Assembly (NCBI GenBank): GCA_001302245.1
Contig: LGYU01000013.1
Coordinates: forward strand, 248,001-312,000
Direction: 5' to 3'
Length of the DNA stretch: 64,000 bases
Source: Chitinophagaceae bacterium PMP191F
GTDB lineage: Bacteria > Bacteroidota > Bacteroidia > Chitinophagales > Chitinophagaceae
The notes beneath the pieces were generated by a model. That model was not told the origin of the DNA, ran no database searches, and saw only the letters and a list, made by a program, of their open reading frames with translations. The position numbers and the translations under genes were made by a program. Every line of letters begins with the position of its first letter. Position 1 is the first letter of the stretch. Below are positions 8,258-17,648 of this stretch, piece after piece.

Positions 8258-11200
8258 ATGAACAAACTATTCATTTCTTTTTCCCGGATGCTGTTGTTGC
8301 TGTTGATGCTGAGTATAGCCGATTATTCAATGGCACAACTAAAGCCGGATGAAAAACTTCCCTTCGATCCTGCCGTTAAAATTGGCAAACTTGAGAACGG
8401 CCTGACGTTTTATATACGTCAGAACAAAAAGCCTGAACAAAAGGTAGAGTTGCGCCTGGTATTAAATGCCGGTGCTATCTGTGAGGATGATGATCAGCAG
8501 GGGTTGGCGCATATGTGTGAGCACATGGCATTCAATGGTACCACCCATTTCAAAAAAAATGAGATTGTTTCTTTTTTGCAGGACATTGGTGTAGGCTTTG
8601 GTAATGACCTGAATGCATATACCGGTTTTGATGAAACTGTATACATTCTGCCTATTCCCACAGATAAACCCGGTAATATTGAAAAAGGTTTCCAGGTGCT
8701 GGAAGACTGGGCGCACAATGTAACCTACAATAATGATGATATTGATGATGAGCGCGCTATTATCCTGGAAGAAAGCCGTCTTGGAAAAGGAGCAGGTGAC
8801 CGCATGTTCAAAAAGATCTATCCTAAATTATTTGAAGGTTCCAAATATGCCAAACGTTTGCCTATAGGACAGGACAGCATCATCAAAAATTTTAAACACG
8901 ATGCCATCCGCCGGTTCTATAAAGACTGGTACCGTCCTAACCTGATGGCTGTAATTGTGGTGGGTGATATAGACCCAGCACAGGCTGAAACACTGATCAG
9001 GAAACATTTTACAGGCTTAACAAATCCTGCCAATGAGCGTCCGCGTGTATATGCAGATGTACCTGCATACGCCAGCAGTGAGGCGATGGTAGTAACAGAT
9101 AAAGAGGCTACCGGCTATTCTGTATCCATTAATTACTCTGCCTATAAAAAAGCACCATCTGTAACCATTGGCGATTACCGCGATGATCTGGTGCAACAGA
9201 TGTTCAATTCTCTGCTGAACCAGCGTTTGCAAGAGCTGACCCAGAAAGAGAATCCTCCGTTCCTGGGCAGTGGCGTGGATTTCGATTCTTATGCAAGAGG
9301 TTATAATTCATTCAATGGCTCTGCTTCTGCAGGTACGGGCGATCTTAACAAAGCGCTTCATGCCATGACAGAAGAAATAGAACGCGTAAAACGATATGGA
9401 TTTACTGCTGCTGAACTGGAGCGTTCTAAAAAGTCACTCCAGGCACGTTATGAGCGTTTGTACAATAACCGCGATAAAACAGAATCCGGCAATTATGTAA
9501 ATGAATATGTGAACCATTTTTTGCAACAGGAAGCTGCACCCGGTATTGCCAAAGAATATGAATATGTACAGGCCCTGTTGCCTGGTATTACTGTAGAAGA
9601 AGTAAATGCTGTGGCAAATAAATTTAAGAACGAGCAGAAAAGATTTGTCTATGCAACTGGCCCCGAACCCAAGGCTGATGAAAAATTACCCGCAGGTCAG
9701 GACCTGCTGGCTGCAATTTCTGCTATTGAGAAAAGCGATGTAAAGCCTTATGAAGAAAAGGCGATTGCCACAACACTGCTGGCCTCAGAGCCCAAAGCTG
9801 GTAAAATTGTGTCAAAAACAAAAAATGCCACATTGGGAACCACAGAACTGAAACTGAGCAATGGTATTACAGTAACACTGAAATCTACTGATTTTAAAAA
9901 CGACCAGATCATAATGGGCGCTACACGTCCTGGTGGTAAAAACGCCTATGGCCTGGCTGATAAATACAATGCTGAATATGCCGCTGCAGTAGTAGGCGTA
10001 ATGGGAGTGGGGGAGTTTGCTCCAACCGAATTGCGAAAAGCACTGGCGGGTAAAAGTGTGAGTGTATCACCTACGTTTACTGGCATTGCAGACGGAGTGC
10101 GAGGCAATTCAAGTGTAAAAGACCTGGAAACCATGTTCCAGTTGAATTACCTGTACTTTACCGCACCTCGTAAAGATACTGCCCTGTTCCGCTCTTTTGT
10201 ACAACGTAGCAAATTGCAGTACGCTGCTATCAGTTCCAATCCGCAGGCTGCTTTTATTGATACCATGTACAAAACATTGTACAACAATAATCCGCTGGCG
10301 CCGGTAGCTGTGCCCAACAGCGCCAACTTTGATAAGATCAATCTCGATCGTTCGCTGGCTATTTATAAAGAACACTTTGGTGATGCCAGCGGAATGAATT
10401 TCGTTTTTGTAGGTAGCTTCAAGGAAGAGCAGATACTGCCGCTAATTGAAAAATATATTGCCAGTCTTCCTGCTACAGGTAAAAAGTTTGTGTTTACTGA
10501 TAATAAAGTACGTCCTGTAAGTGGTAATCAGCAACTGACAGTGAATAAAGGTAAAGAAGAGAAAAGCCTGATCCTGGCATTCTATACCGGTGAAATGCCT
10601 TACAGTGAGGAGATGGCATTAAAAACACAGGCGCTGAGCGAAGTATTGAACATCCGTATTATTGAAGAATTGCGTGAAAAGGTACAGGGCATTTATGGTG
10701 GCGGCACTTTTGCCGGACTGGAAAAATATCCTTACGCCAATTACAACTTTGTGTTACAATTACCCTGCGGTCCTGAAAAAGTAGACACCTTGCTGAAAGC
10801 TGTGAAAAAGGAGTTCAGCGACATTGCTAAAAAAGGTACTGATACTTCTTACCTGAACAAGGTGAAGAAACAATGGATAGAACAATATAAAACTACCATT
10901 AAAGAAAACGGAACCTGGCTTACACAGTTGCTGGAATTAAAACAGCAGGGTGGTAATCCTGATCGTTTCCTGAACTACGAAAAGTATGTAAATGCTTTAA
11001 CGCCAAAAGATGTTCAGGAAGCAGCTAAACTGATACTGGACGGCAAGAACAGTTTCTATGCTGTACAGATGCCGGAGAACTATACTCCCAAAACCAGCGG
11101 TAATACAGCAGCTGGTGTGGGTAACCGAAGTGTGAGTGTGAAGCAGACCATTGCATTGGAAAAACCAGATTTTAAAGTAGATCTGTACGATAATGGCGAC

Positions 11201-11458
11201 ATTGATGGCGATATTGTTACTGTATACTTTAACGGAGAAGTGGTGGCTGCAAAGCAGAAACTTACAGACAAAGCCATTACACTGCTGCTGAAAGCAGTAC
11301 CCGGTAAAAGTAATGAGCTGGTAATGTTTGCTGAGAATCTGGGTACAGTACCTCCCAATACAGCGCTGATGAAGGTTACAGCCGGAACCAAAACGTACGA
11401 AGTGCGTATGGAATCTGATACGAAACAGAGTGCAGCGGTACATTTTACATTGCAATAA
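8258..11458 (+). CDS. M16-family zinc metallopeptidase (pitrilysin/insulinase type)
   Basis: A large exported zinc protease of 1066 residues, about 900-1000 being usual for two-lobed M16 proteins. A signal peptide ends near residue 26 (DYSMAQ). The inverted zinc motif HxxEH is HMCEH (His85, Glu88, His89), and the third ligand lies in DERAIILEESRLGKG. Four M16 half-domains can be followed, with peptidase_M16_C regions such as HFTGLTNPANERP and LIEKYIASLPATGKKFVF. ATG 8258 was chosen over TTG 8231 because the latter overlaps the promoter. The gene is followed by a terminator. The substrate is unknown; periplasmic peptide degradation is likely. Confidence 0.92.
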   Translation: MNKLFISFSRMLLLLLMLSIADYSMAQLKPDEKLPFDPAVKIGKLENGLTFYIRQNKKPEQKVELRLVLNAGAICEDDDQQGLAHMCEHMAFNGTTHFKKNEIVSFLQDIGVGFGNDLNAYTGFDETVYILPIPTDKPGNIEKGFQVLEDWAHNVTYNNDDIDDERAIILEESRLGKGAGDRMFKKIYPKLFEGSKYAKRLPIGQDSIIKNFKHDAIRRFYKDWYRPNLMAVIVVGDIDPAQAETLIRKHFTGLTNPANERPRVYADVPAYASSEAMVVTDKEATGYSVSINYSAYKKAPSVTIGDYRDDLVQQMFNSLLNQRLQELTQKENPPFLGSGVDFDSYARGYNSFNGSASAGTGDLNKALHAMTEEIERVKRYGFTAAELERSKKSLQARYERLYNNRDKTESGNYVNEYVNHFLQQEAAPGIAKEYEYVQALLPGITVEEVNAVANKFKNEQKRFVYATGPEPKADEKLPAGQDLLAAISAIEKSDVKPYEEKAIATTLLASEPKAGKIVSKTKNATLGTTELKLSNGITVTLKSTDFKNDQIIMGATRPGGKNAYGLADKYNAEYAAAVVGVMGVGEFAPTELRKALAGKSVSVSPTFTGIADGVRGNSSVKDLETMFQLNYLYFTAPRKDTALFRSFVQRSKLQYAAISSNPQAAFIDTMYKTLYNNNPLAPVAVPNSANFDKINLDRSLAIYKEHFGDASGMNFVFVGSFKEEQILPLIEKYIASLPATGKKFVFTDNKVRPVSGNQQLTVNKGKEEKSLILAFYTGEMPYSEEMALKTQALSEVLNIRIIEELREKVQGIYGGGTFAGLEKYPYANYNFVLQLPCGPEKVDTLLKAVKKEFSDIAKKGTDTSYLNKVKKQWIEQYKTTIKENGTWLTQLLELKQQGGNPDRFLNYEKYVNALTPKDVQEAAKLILDGKNSFYAVQMPENYTPKTSGNTAAGVGNRSVSVKQTIALEKPDFKVDLYDNGDIDGDIVTVYFNGEVVAAKQKLTDKAITLLLKAVPGKSNELVMFAENLGTVPPNTALMKVTAGTKTYEVRMESDTKQSAAVHFTLQ

Positions 11459-11480
11459 AAAACTTCTTTGTTGTATATCA

Positions 11481-11507
11481 CCCGGCACCGTATGGTGCCG
11501 GGTTTTT
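11481..11507 (+). terminator. Terminator after the M16 protease gene
   Basis: CCCGGCACC pairs with GGTGCCGGG around GTAT (11481-11502), followed by five Ts. Confidence 0.88.
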
Positions 11508-12156
11508 ATTTTTCGGCTATCACTAAAATACCAGGCAGTACAGTATACCGTGTACGTAACAGTATTTTTACCATGTAAAAGTCGCAGTAATTCATTGTAC
11601 AAACGATGATGAACGTTACCGGAAAATTTTTTATTCTTCTGGTTTGATAGACTATAAGTGGCTTAGTCGTTTTAGCAATTAAAATGCATAAAAAATTACC
11701 AATCCACTATAAAAAAACACAAAAAAATTTTTGCTATTTTGTTTTTCACACTAACTTACAGGCGCAAACGGATTAGCAATATCTCCCCCAGTGTTCTTTT
11801 AGTTATTCAACAGTAACCTTTTCCCGAAAGGGGTGGTGAAAAATGTAAGGCAGTTTCAGAAGCTACATAATACTGTTGTAATAGTCTAAGTAAATGTTTC
11901 TCTCATACTAAGGATGTGAAAAAAGATTGAGGTAACGTACACGAGCGTTAATCTTCAATATAATTCCTCTACATGTATTGACATGTATATGTTATACATA
12001 TAGATATAAAAATATCCCGGAGGGGTCGAAGCAGTTTTAACACCGGCTTACAGTAACGGGTAAAACACGCACTCAAAAAGAATTACACGGCTGAGTTGCC
12101 TAAACTCTTACCCGTTTAAGTGTTTGTTTCGCTGGTTTAGGGGTTGCTAGATCACA
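11508..12156 (+). ncRNA. Gene-free structured stretch, putative non-coding RNA
   Basis: No open frame of convincing quality exists on either strand, yet the stretch ends in a strong plus-strand terminator with no upstream gene (the M16 gene has its own). Inverted repeats include AAGATT/AATCTT (11923-11928/11950-11955), CCC-GAAA-GGG near 11823-11832, AACGGGTAA/TTACCCGTT (12055-12063/12108-12116) and an inner ACTCA/TGAGT (12071-12075/12092-12096). It lacks the conserved tmRNA, RNase P and SRP motifs I looked for. The 5' end is undefined, since no TAnnTTTG was found; a TTGACA at 11978 is noted. The terminal 150-200 bases are the best candidate RNA. Confidence 0.4.
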
Positions 12157-12185
12157 CAGTCGGCTGAAAAGCCGGCTGTTTTTTT
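12157..12185 (+). terminator. Orphan rho-independent terminator
   Basis: A 9-bp stem with one T-G wobble (12157-12165/12170-12178) closes a GAAA tetraloop and is followed by seven Ts. The nearest plus-strand gene ends 700 bases upstream and already has a terminator. The minus strand has no T-run, so it does not serve the glycosyltransferase gene. Confidence 0.8.
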
Positions 12186-12226
12186 ATGTATTATCCTTTC
12201 ATGGTTACATACAATTACGTGTACGC

Positions 12227-13705
12227 TTACGGTAATACTTTTATCAGTTTAAAACCAGAGTAAGAGTATTGATGGAGTACTTCAAAACGAATATTATTCT
12301 GTTGCAGATACGTAGTAAGCAATGAAGGCTCATAAGCCATAATGTACTGGTCTTTTTTGAACAGGGCATTCAGGTTGCTATCCGGCGCATTGAGTTGTGA
12401 TTCACGATAAAGTGTGAACGGAATAGTAATGGGGTCTATAGCTGTTATCTTGTAATAATTCAGGTAAATACCATCAAACCTTTCGTGCATGATGAATGCG
12501 GGTGCGTTGATCTTTTTTAGGTCATTATAACAGCGATACATATCTTCTGTACGACGCCATTCTACACAGGTATAAATATTGGCATTGCGTATACAATGAA
12601 CAATCATCACTGCGCCAGTCGTTAAGCAGAATATAGTAGTTATGATCCTGCCTGTTTTTAGAGGCACTCTGATCATACCCAATGCAAAGATCACTGCTGC
12701 AATGGCCGGCACATACCATTGTACAGCAGTTCTTACATACAGGTATGGGCTGTTGAACAGTATATTAAAAAGATAATTGCCGGCAATGATAGTGATCAGT
12801 ATCAGTGCTGCGCCAAGCAATGGAGATGGGATTTTGTACCTGATGGCATGTATAACGCCGTATGCAGAAGCAGCTATTACCGCAATAAAAGTGCAGTAGC
12901 CTATAATACCGGGCGTAAATACATCTGTAGTATAATATAACGAGCGATGTACCACAGACTCGAATACCGATGCTATAAGATTACTACCCCCGTATTCCAG
13001 TGTACGGGAGTAATATTTCATAAAAAGCAGATCGGCAAACGACAGCATGATCAGCAACAGGAATAATGCTGCTGTCAATAGTATTTTTCTTTGTTTAAAG
13101 ACGTATGTGCGTGGGTAGAAGTAGAAAACACAGGCTGCAAAAGCCATCAGCGCAGCAATAGCACCGTATACATATGTAAGATTGGAGGCAATGGACAGGG
13201 CTGCCATGATCAGCACATACAACCAGGTTCTGAAAGAAAATGTTGCACTGCTATAAGCCTTTACAAGGTATACCAGCATCCATGTCTGAAAGGTCATGGC
13301 AAGACCGTAGCCACGGGCCAGTGCAAAAAAATCGAGAATATAAGGATTGAATACCACCAGGCAGTAACCGGCAAAAACGAGCAGATTGTTCCTGCTGTAT
13401 TGCATCAGCCTGTAAATACCGTGCGCAAAAAAAGGAAAGGCCAGCATGGAGTGAAGCCGCATCCAGCCCGGACTATCACCAAAAATGCTTTGCAGAATAA
13501 GCATGAAAAAACTGTTCAGCCAGTGTGTATTGGCCGAACCGGGCATAGCCCTGAAATAATGTGCTTTTACCAGGTTGAACGAATAGGTCTCATCATACGC
13601 AATACCCATTGTGAAACCATGCCAGAATATAAATATCCCCAGACACGCTACTGAAATGACGTGGAACAGTAATAGCGGATTGAAAAGGGGGCTTTTATTG
13701 AGCAT
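12227..13705 (-). CDS. GT-C family membrane glycosyltransferase, paralogue 2
   Basis: A polytopic inner-membrane protein of 492 residues with about ten hydrophobic segments. The first periplasmic loop carries the acidic pair in GIAYDETYSF (Asp38-Glu39) expected of GT-C/GT39-like enzymes that use polyprenyl-phosphate sugars. It is a clear paralogue of the gene just upstream: both share MPG(S/T)ANTHWLNS, RLHS(M/V)LAFPFF, NPY(I/V)LDFFALARGYG and AMTFQ. The ATG at 13705 gives an 11-base overlap with the upstream stop (a TTG at 13729 is the alternative), so the two are translationally coupled. The acceptor is unknown; cell-surface glycan or lipid modification is likely. Confidence 0.7.
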   Translation of the reverse strand: MLNKSPLFNPLLLFHVISVACLGIFIFWHGFTMGIAYDETYSFNLVKAHYFRAMPGSANTHWLNSFFMLILQSIFGDSPGWMRLHSMLAFPFFAHGIYRLMQYSRNNLLVFAGYCLVVFNPYILDFFALARGYGLAMTFQTWMLVYLVKAYSSATFSFRTWLYVLIMAALSIASNLTYVYGAIAALMAFAACVFYFYPRTYVFKQRKILLTAALFLLLIMLSFADLLFMKYYSRTLEYGGSNLIASVFESVVHRSLYYTTDVFTPGIIGYCTFIAVIAASAYGVIHAIRYKIPSPLLGAALILITIIAGNYLFNILFNSPYLYVRTAVQWYVPAIAAVIFALGMIRVPLKTGRIITTIFCLTTGAVMIVHCIRNANIYTCVEWRRTEDMYRCYNDLKKINAPAFIMHERFDGIYLNYYKITAIDPITIPFTLYRESQLNAPDSNLNALFKKDQYIMAYEPSLLTTYLQQNNIRFEVLHQYSYSGFKLIKVLP

Positions 13706-15230
13706 GTATGCTGTTTTGTGTTTGTTCAATGGAAGGCGTGGTGCCCAGCCTGACGAGTTTTAAAGGCGTACCGGGATATGTTTTAAGAATGGTGTAGGGT
13801 ATCTGCCATGCCTTCATGCATTGCAGGGTATGGTCGAGATATATGATAGAATAATCGGCTGTCAGTAATTCATTGCGCAGCAATGTGTCACAGGCAATAG
13901 CGCCACTCTTCTCATGAAGAATGGAAGGCAGATAGTGTTGGAAACGTTCTTCTGTTAACTGGTAATAATTCCTGTATGGTCCATTGAACACAATACTGAA
14001 TTGTGGATTTTTTGCACCGGTAGCATACAGATCGTATAATGGCTGTTTTGTCTTTTTCTGGTGAAACCATTCATGACACAGGTATTTATCGGCTGTATCA
14101 GTAAGGTGAAAGAGCAGTAACAGTACAATAGCACTACCAACTGCCAGATTGTACAGGTTGATCTTTACAGAGGGCGTCCACAACCCGGTAGTATAAAAGA
14201 TGATGAACAAACCTGGCACCAGCCATTGCAAAGCTGTACGCACCATCAGGTAGGGTGTCCCCATTGAAAGATGGAAACAGATATTCAGTAAAAAGATGCC
14301 AGCTACCGGAACGCACAATAACAGACCTATGGTGATCTTTTTATTGCGGATAGCCTGAGTAATGTGATACAGGCAAACGATACAAAGCAATACAAATGAA
14401 CCGTACGTCAGTATATCCAGCAAACCCTCATGTGAAAAATACAAACTGCCTTTCCACACAGAACCGACCAGTGAATACAGGAAATCTGTATCGCCGCCAA
14501 ATTCAAGGTCTTTGCCCCGTATACGGATAAACAACAGGTCGGCAATAGCAAAACATATCTGGAAAACAAACAGCAGGCTGATAGTGCGTATCTGTCGGTT
14601 ATTAAAAAATGATTTGAAAGATGCTTTTTGCAGTGTAAAAATGAAAAAAGCGGCTGCTATACCCAGCACCATATACAGGTACGAGAGGTTGGCCGCAAGT
14701 GCAAGTGCCGAAAGCAAAGCGATGCACAGCCATAAGCGGTAGGAGAAATGTTGTTGTACAGCACTACAGAACAGCAAAAACCCCCAGGCCTGGAATGTCA
14801 TGGCCATACCATAACCACGGGCTAGTGCAAAAAAATCCAGTACATACGGGTTCAGTACCAGCAGACAATAAAAAAGTAGCTGGGCAGGAATATTCCTGAT
14901 CAGCAATCCTAACCTGTAAATCGCGTATGTAAAAAAGGGAAATGCCAGTACGGAGTGTAAACGCAGGCTTAACGGATGATCGCCCAGGGTAATGCTCCAC
15001 AATTTCATTAATATGCTGTTGAGCCAATGGGTGTTGGCGGTACCCGGCATACCCCTGTAACGGTGTATTTTGATCAGTATAAAGGAATACGCTTCATCAT
15101 TGGTAATATCCATATTGAACGCATGCTGCCACACGAAGATCCAGACACCAATGGTGGAAAACAGGAACAGCCAGGTAAGCGGTTGTCGGAAAGCACTGTT
15201 AATTGCTGTCCGGTCAAGTGATAAATTCAA
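13695..15230 (-). CDS. GT-C family membrane glycosyltransferase, paralogue 1
   Basis: A 511-residue polytopic membrane protein, first gene of a two-gene unit. The acidic pair in the first loop is DITNDEAYSF (Asp45-Glu46), followed by GMPGTANTHWLNS and DFFALARGYGMAMTFQ, as in its neighbour. The start is a TTG at 15230; no in-frame ATG exists between it and the upstream stop, and the next Met (residue 40) would delete the first membrane segment. A minus-strand TATTTTTG (15254-15261) could be its promoter, although this sits on the T-run of the fbaB terminator. Tandem duplication followed by divergence explains the pair. Confidence 0.7.
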   Translation of the reverse strand: MNLSLDRTAINSAFRQPLTWLFLFSTIGVWIFVWQHAFNMDITNDEAYSFILIKIHRYRGMPGTANTHWLNSILMKLWSITLGDHPLSLRLHSVLAFPFFTYAIYRLGLLIRNIPAQLLFYCLLVLNPYVLDFFALARGYGMAMTFQAWGFLLFCSAVQQHFSYRLWLCIALLSALALAANLSYLYMVLGIAAAFFIFTLQKASFKSFFNNRQIRTISLLFVFQICFAIADLLFIRIRGKDLEFGGDTDFLYSLVGSVWKGSLYFSHEGLLDILTYGSFVLLCIVCLYHITQAIRNKKITIGLLLCVPVAGIFLLNICFHLSMGTPYLMVRTALQWLVPGLFIIFYTTGLWTPSVKINLYNLAVGSAIVLLLLFHLTDTADKYLCHEWFHQKKTKQPLYDLYATGAKNPQFSIVFNGPYRNYYQLTEERFQHYLPSILHEKSGAIACDTLLRNELLTADYSIIYLDHTLQCMKAWQIPYTILKTYPGTPLKLVRLGTTPSIEQTQNSIHAQ

Positions 15231-15255
15231 ATGGATAGTTTTTCAATACCGCTCA

Positions 15256-15292
15256 AAAATAACAAAGAGCTTCTTAATGCAGAAGCTCTTTG
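15256..15292 (-). terminator. Terminator of the class I aldolase gene
   Basis: CAAAGAGCTTC (15263-15273) pairs perfectly with GAAGCTCTTTG (15282-15292). On the minus strand it is followed by TTATTTTT. Confidence 0.65.
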
Positions 15293-15329
15293 TGTGCCGG
15301 TATAGCATACAGTGCCATACAGGTGCATA

Positions 15330-16388
15330 TTATGCAACAGTGATGTCCTTATCCAGGTATACATCCTGTGTGGTATTCAATAATTCCACGCCTTCTTTAA
15401 ACGGACGCTGGAAGGCTTTGCGGCCGAGGATCAGGCCCATACCACCCGCGCGTTTGTTGATAACGGCAGTATATACCGCATCTGCCAGGTCACTGGCACC
15501 TTTACTTTCACCACCGCTGTTGATCAGGCCTACACGTCCGCTGTAGCAGTTCAATACCTGGTAGCGGCAAAGATCAATAGGATGATCGGTAGTTAATTTT
15601 TCGTATACCAGGGGAGAGGTTTTTCCGTGTTTGGTAGCAAGATAGCCGCCGTTGTTGGTGGGTAATTTTTGTTTGATAATATCTGCCTGCAGGGTTACAC
15701 CGAGGTGGTTAGCCTGGCCGGTTAAATCGGCTGATGTATGATAATCCACTCCATCTACTTTAAAACCGTTATTACGGGTGTAGCACCACAGGATGGTGGC
15801 CATGCCCAGCTCGTGTGCATATTCAAACGCCTCTGCCACTTCTTTCAACTGGCGGGTACTTTCGGCAGAACCCCAATAAATAGTAGCACCTACAGCAACA
15901 GCGCCCATATTCCATGCGCTTTTTACAGTACCAAACATGGTCTGGTCAAAACGGTTGGGCAGACTGAGAAATTCATTGTGATTGATCTTTACCACAAAAG
16001 GAATGCGGTGTGCATATTTGCGGCTCATAATACCCAGTACACCAAATGTAGATGCAACTGCATTACAGCCACCTTCAATAGCCAGTTTTACAATGTTTTC
16101 AGGATCGAAATAAATGGGGTTGGGTGCAAATGCAGAACCACCGCTGTGTTCAATACCCTGGTCAACAGGAAAAATGCTGCAAAAACCGGTATTGGCCAAA
16201 CGGCCGTGCGACAATAATGTTTGAATACTGCGCAAAACCTGGTTGCTACGGTTACTGTTTACCCAGATCTCTTCAACATGAGAAGGAGAGGGGAGTGTGA
16301 TGGTAGACTTGTCAACTGTTTTACATTGGTGTTCTAACAGAAAAGCGGCCTTATCGCCGAGCAGATCCAGCAATTTTTTTGATGGCAT
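15330..16388 (-). CDS. fbaB: Class I fructose-bisphosphate aldolase (DhnA/FbaB type)
   Basis: Reversibly cleaves fructose-1,6-bisphosphate to dihydroxyacetone phosphate and glyceraldehyde-3-phosphate through a lysine Schiff base. The 352 residues match the archaeal-type/DhnA class I family. Signatures are [43 protein letters not shown] and [15 protein letters not shown], the last being the phosphate-binding end of the barrel. It is transcribed in the same direction as the class II aldolase gene upstream, but has its own promoter, palindrome and terminator, so separate control of the two isoenzymes is likely. Confidence 0.92.
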   Translation of the reverse strand: MPSKKLLDLLGDKAAFLLEHQCKTVDKSTITLPSPSHVEEIWVNSNRSNQVLRSIQTLLSHGRLANTGFCSIFPVDQGIEHSGGSAFAPNPIYFDPENIVKLAIEGGCNAVASTFGVLGIMSRKYAHRIPFVVKINHNEFLSLPNRFDQTMFGTVKSAWNMGAVAVGATIYWGSAESTRQLKEVAEAFEYAHELGMATILWCYTRNNGFKVDGVDYHTSADLTGQANHLGVTLQADIIKQKLPTNNGGYLATKHGKTSPLVYEKLTTDHPIDLCRYQVLNCYSGRVGLINSGGESKGASDLADAVYTAVINKRAGGMGLILGRKAFQRPFKEGVELLNTTQDVYLDKDITVA

Positions 16389-16426
16389 ATGGTCGTATTT
16401 TATATTAAGTCCGGAAGTCTGGGGTA

Positions 16427-16448
16427 AGAAGTCTTATGTAAGACTTCT
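16427..16448. promoter_or_regulatory. 22-base palindrome between fbaB promoter and gene
   Basis: AGAAGTCTTA, TG, TAAGACTTCT is a perfect 10-bp inverted repeat immediately downstream of the predicted -7 element. GAAGTCT recurs at 16414-16420. It could be an operator or a 5' UTR hairpin. Confidence 0.5.
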
Positions 16449-16455
16449 ATGGGCG

Positions 16456-16463
16456 CAAAGATA
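16456..16463 (-). promoter_or_regulatory. fbaB promoter -7 element
   Basis: Minus strand TATCTTTG matches TAnnTTTG, 68 bases before the fbaB ATG and 7 bases from the palindrome. Confidence 0.5.
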
Positions 16464-16540
16464 TGGGTTAGCAGGTAGCAAACGGTCAAAAAAACTAACA
16501 GGTGTTAATATCGGTGGTAGGTGATTATACCGGCTTTAAT

Positions 16541-16569
16541 AAAAAAAATCCTGCCGCTACCGGCAGGAT
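16541..16569 (-). terminator. Terminator of the class II aldolase gene
   Basis: ATCCTGCCG (16548-16556) pairs with CGGCAGGAT (16561-16569) around CTAC. On the minus strand it is followed by seven Ts. Confidence 0.85.
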
Positions 16570-16580
16570 CTCTTTATTTT

Positions 16581-17648
16581 TTATGCGTTTCTGTTGATAC
16601 AATTCAGATCTTCAAAAGCTATTTCCAGGCGTTTTGCGAAAGCTTCTTCGCCCTTGCGCAACCATACGCGCGGATCGTAGTACTTTTTATTGGGTTTATC
16701 AGCACCTTCAGGGTTGCCTAACTGACCCTGCAGATACGCTTCGTTTTTGCCATAATAGCCCAGGATACCTTCCCAGAAAGCCCATTGCAGATCGGTATCA
16801 ATGTTCATTTTGATAGCGCCGTAGCTGATGGCCTCACGGATCTGGTGTTGCGGAGAACCACTGCCGCCGTGGAATACGAAGTATACCGGTTTGGGACCTG
16901 TTTTCAGTTCCTGCTCAATATATACCTGGCTGTTTTTCAGTATTTCAGGGCGCAATTCTACGTTACCGGGGCTGTATACACCATGTACATTACCAAAAGC
17001 AGCAGCTACACTGAACAGGCGGCCTACTTTGTTCAGTTCCTGGTAAGCATAGGCAACATGCTGTGGTTGTGTATAGAGTTTGTCGTTCTCAACGCCGCTG
17101 TTGTCTACACCATCTTCTTCACCACCGGTTACACCCAGCTCAATTTCAATACCCATGCCCAGGGGCTGCATGCGTTTGAAAAATTCAACAGAAGTATGGA
17201 TATTTTCTTCAATAGGTTCTTCAGACAGGTCCAGCATGTGCGAGCTGAATAAGGGCTGTCCTTTTTCTTTGTAGAACTGCTCACCGGCGTCAATTAAACC
17301 GCTTACCCAGGGTAGCCATTTTTTAGCTGCGTGGTCTGTATGCAGCACTACCGGTACGCCGTAATATTTAGCTACATTATGAATATGCAAAGCACCGGAA
17401 ACACCCCCGGAGATGTTGCCCTGGAGCTGGTCATTGGGCATGCCTTTTCCAGCTATAAACTGGGCACCGCCATTGGAAAACTGTATAATAACAGGAGAGT
17501 TTACTTTGGCAGCAGTTTCCAGGGTGGCATTAATAGTGTTGGTACCAATGGTGTTTACCGCAGGTAGGGCAAACTGGTTGTCTTTCGCGTCTTTATACAG
17601 TGCTTCTAACTCATCACCAAACAGTACCCCGGGTTTGTACTTTTTCAT
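16581..17648 (-). CDS. fbaA: Class II fructose-bisphosphate aldolase
   Basis: Zinc-dependent aldolase of glycolysis and gluconeogenesis, 355 residues, matching the E. coli FbaA subgroup (about 359). Visible zinc and active-site motifs are VVLHTDHAAKKW (zinc His and catalytic Asp), ELGVTGGEEDGVDN (the insert typical of the FbaA subtype), FGNVHGVYSPGNV (zinc His) and YFVFHGGSGSP (zinc His and phosphate loop). A near-consensus minus-strand promoter, TATCTTAG, lies about 95 bases upstream (17739-17746). Having class I and class II enzymes side by side is unusual. Confidence 0.95.
   Translation of the reverse strand: MKKYKPGVLFGDELEALYKDAKDNQFALPAVNTIGTNTINATLETAAKVNSPVIIQFSNGGAQFIAGKGMPNDQLQGNISGGVSGALHIHNVAKYYGVPVVLHTDHAAKKWLPWVSGLIDAGEQFYKEKGQPLFSSHMLDLSEEPIEENIHTSVEFFKRMQPLGMGIEIELGVTGGEEDGVDNSGVENDKLYTQPQHVAYAYQELNKVGRLFSVAAAFGNVHGVYSPGNVELRPEILKNSQVYIEQELKTGPKPVYFVFHGGSGSPQHQIREAISYGAIKMNIDTDLQWAFWEGILGYYGKNEAYLQGQLGNPEGADKPNKKYYDPRVWLRKGEEAFAKRLEIAFEDLNCINRNA

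Noticed and set aside
11970-12010. Sigma-70-like TTGACA promoter with TATAGAT
   Set aside because: The spacing is 15 bases and the phylum uses a different consensus; kept only as a note in the non-coding RNA entry.
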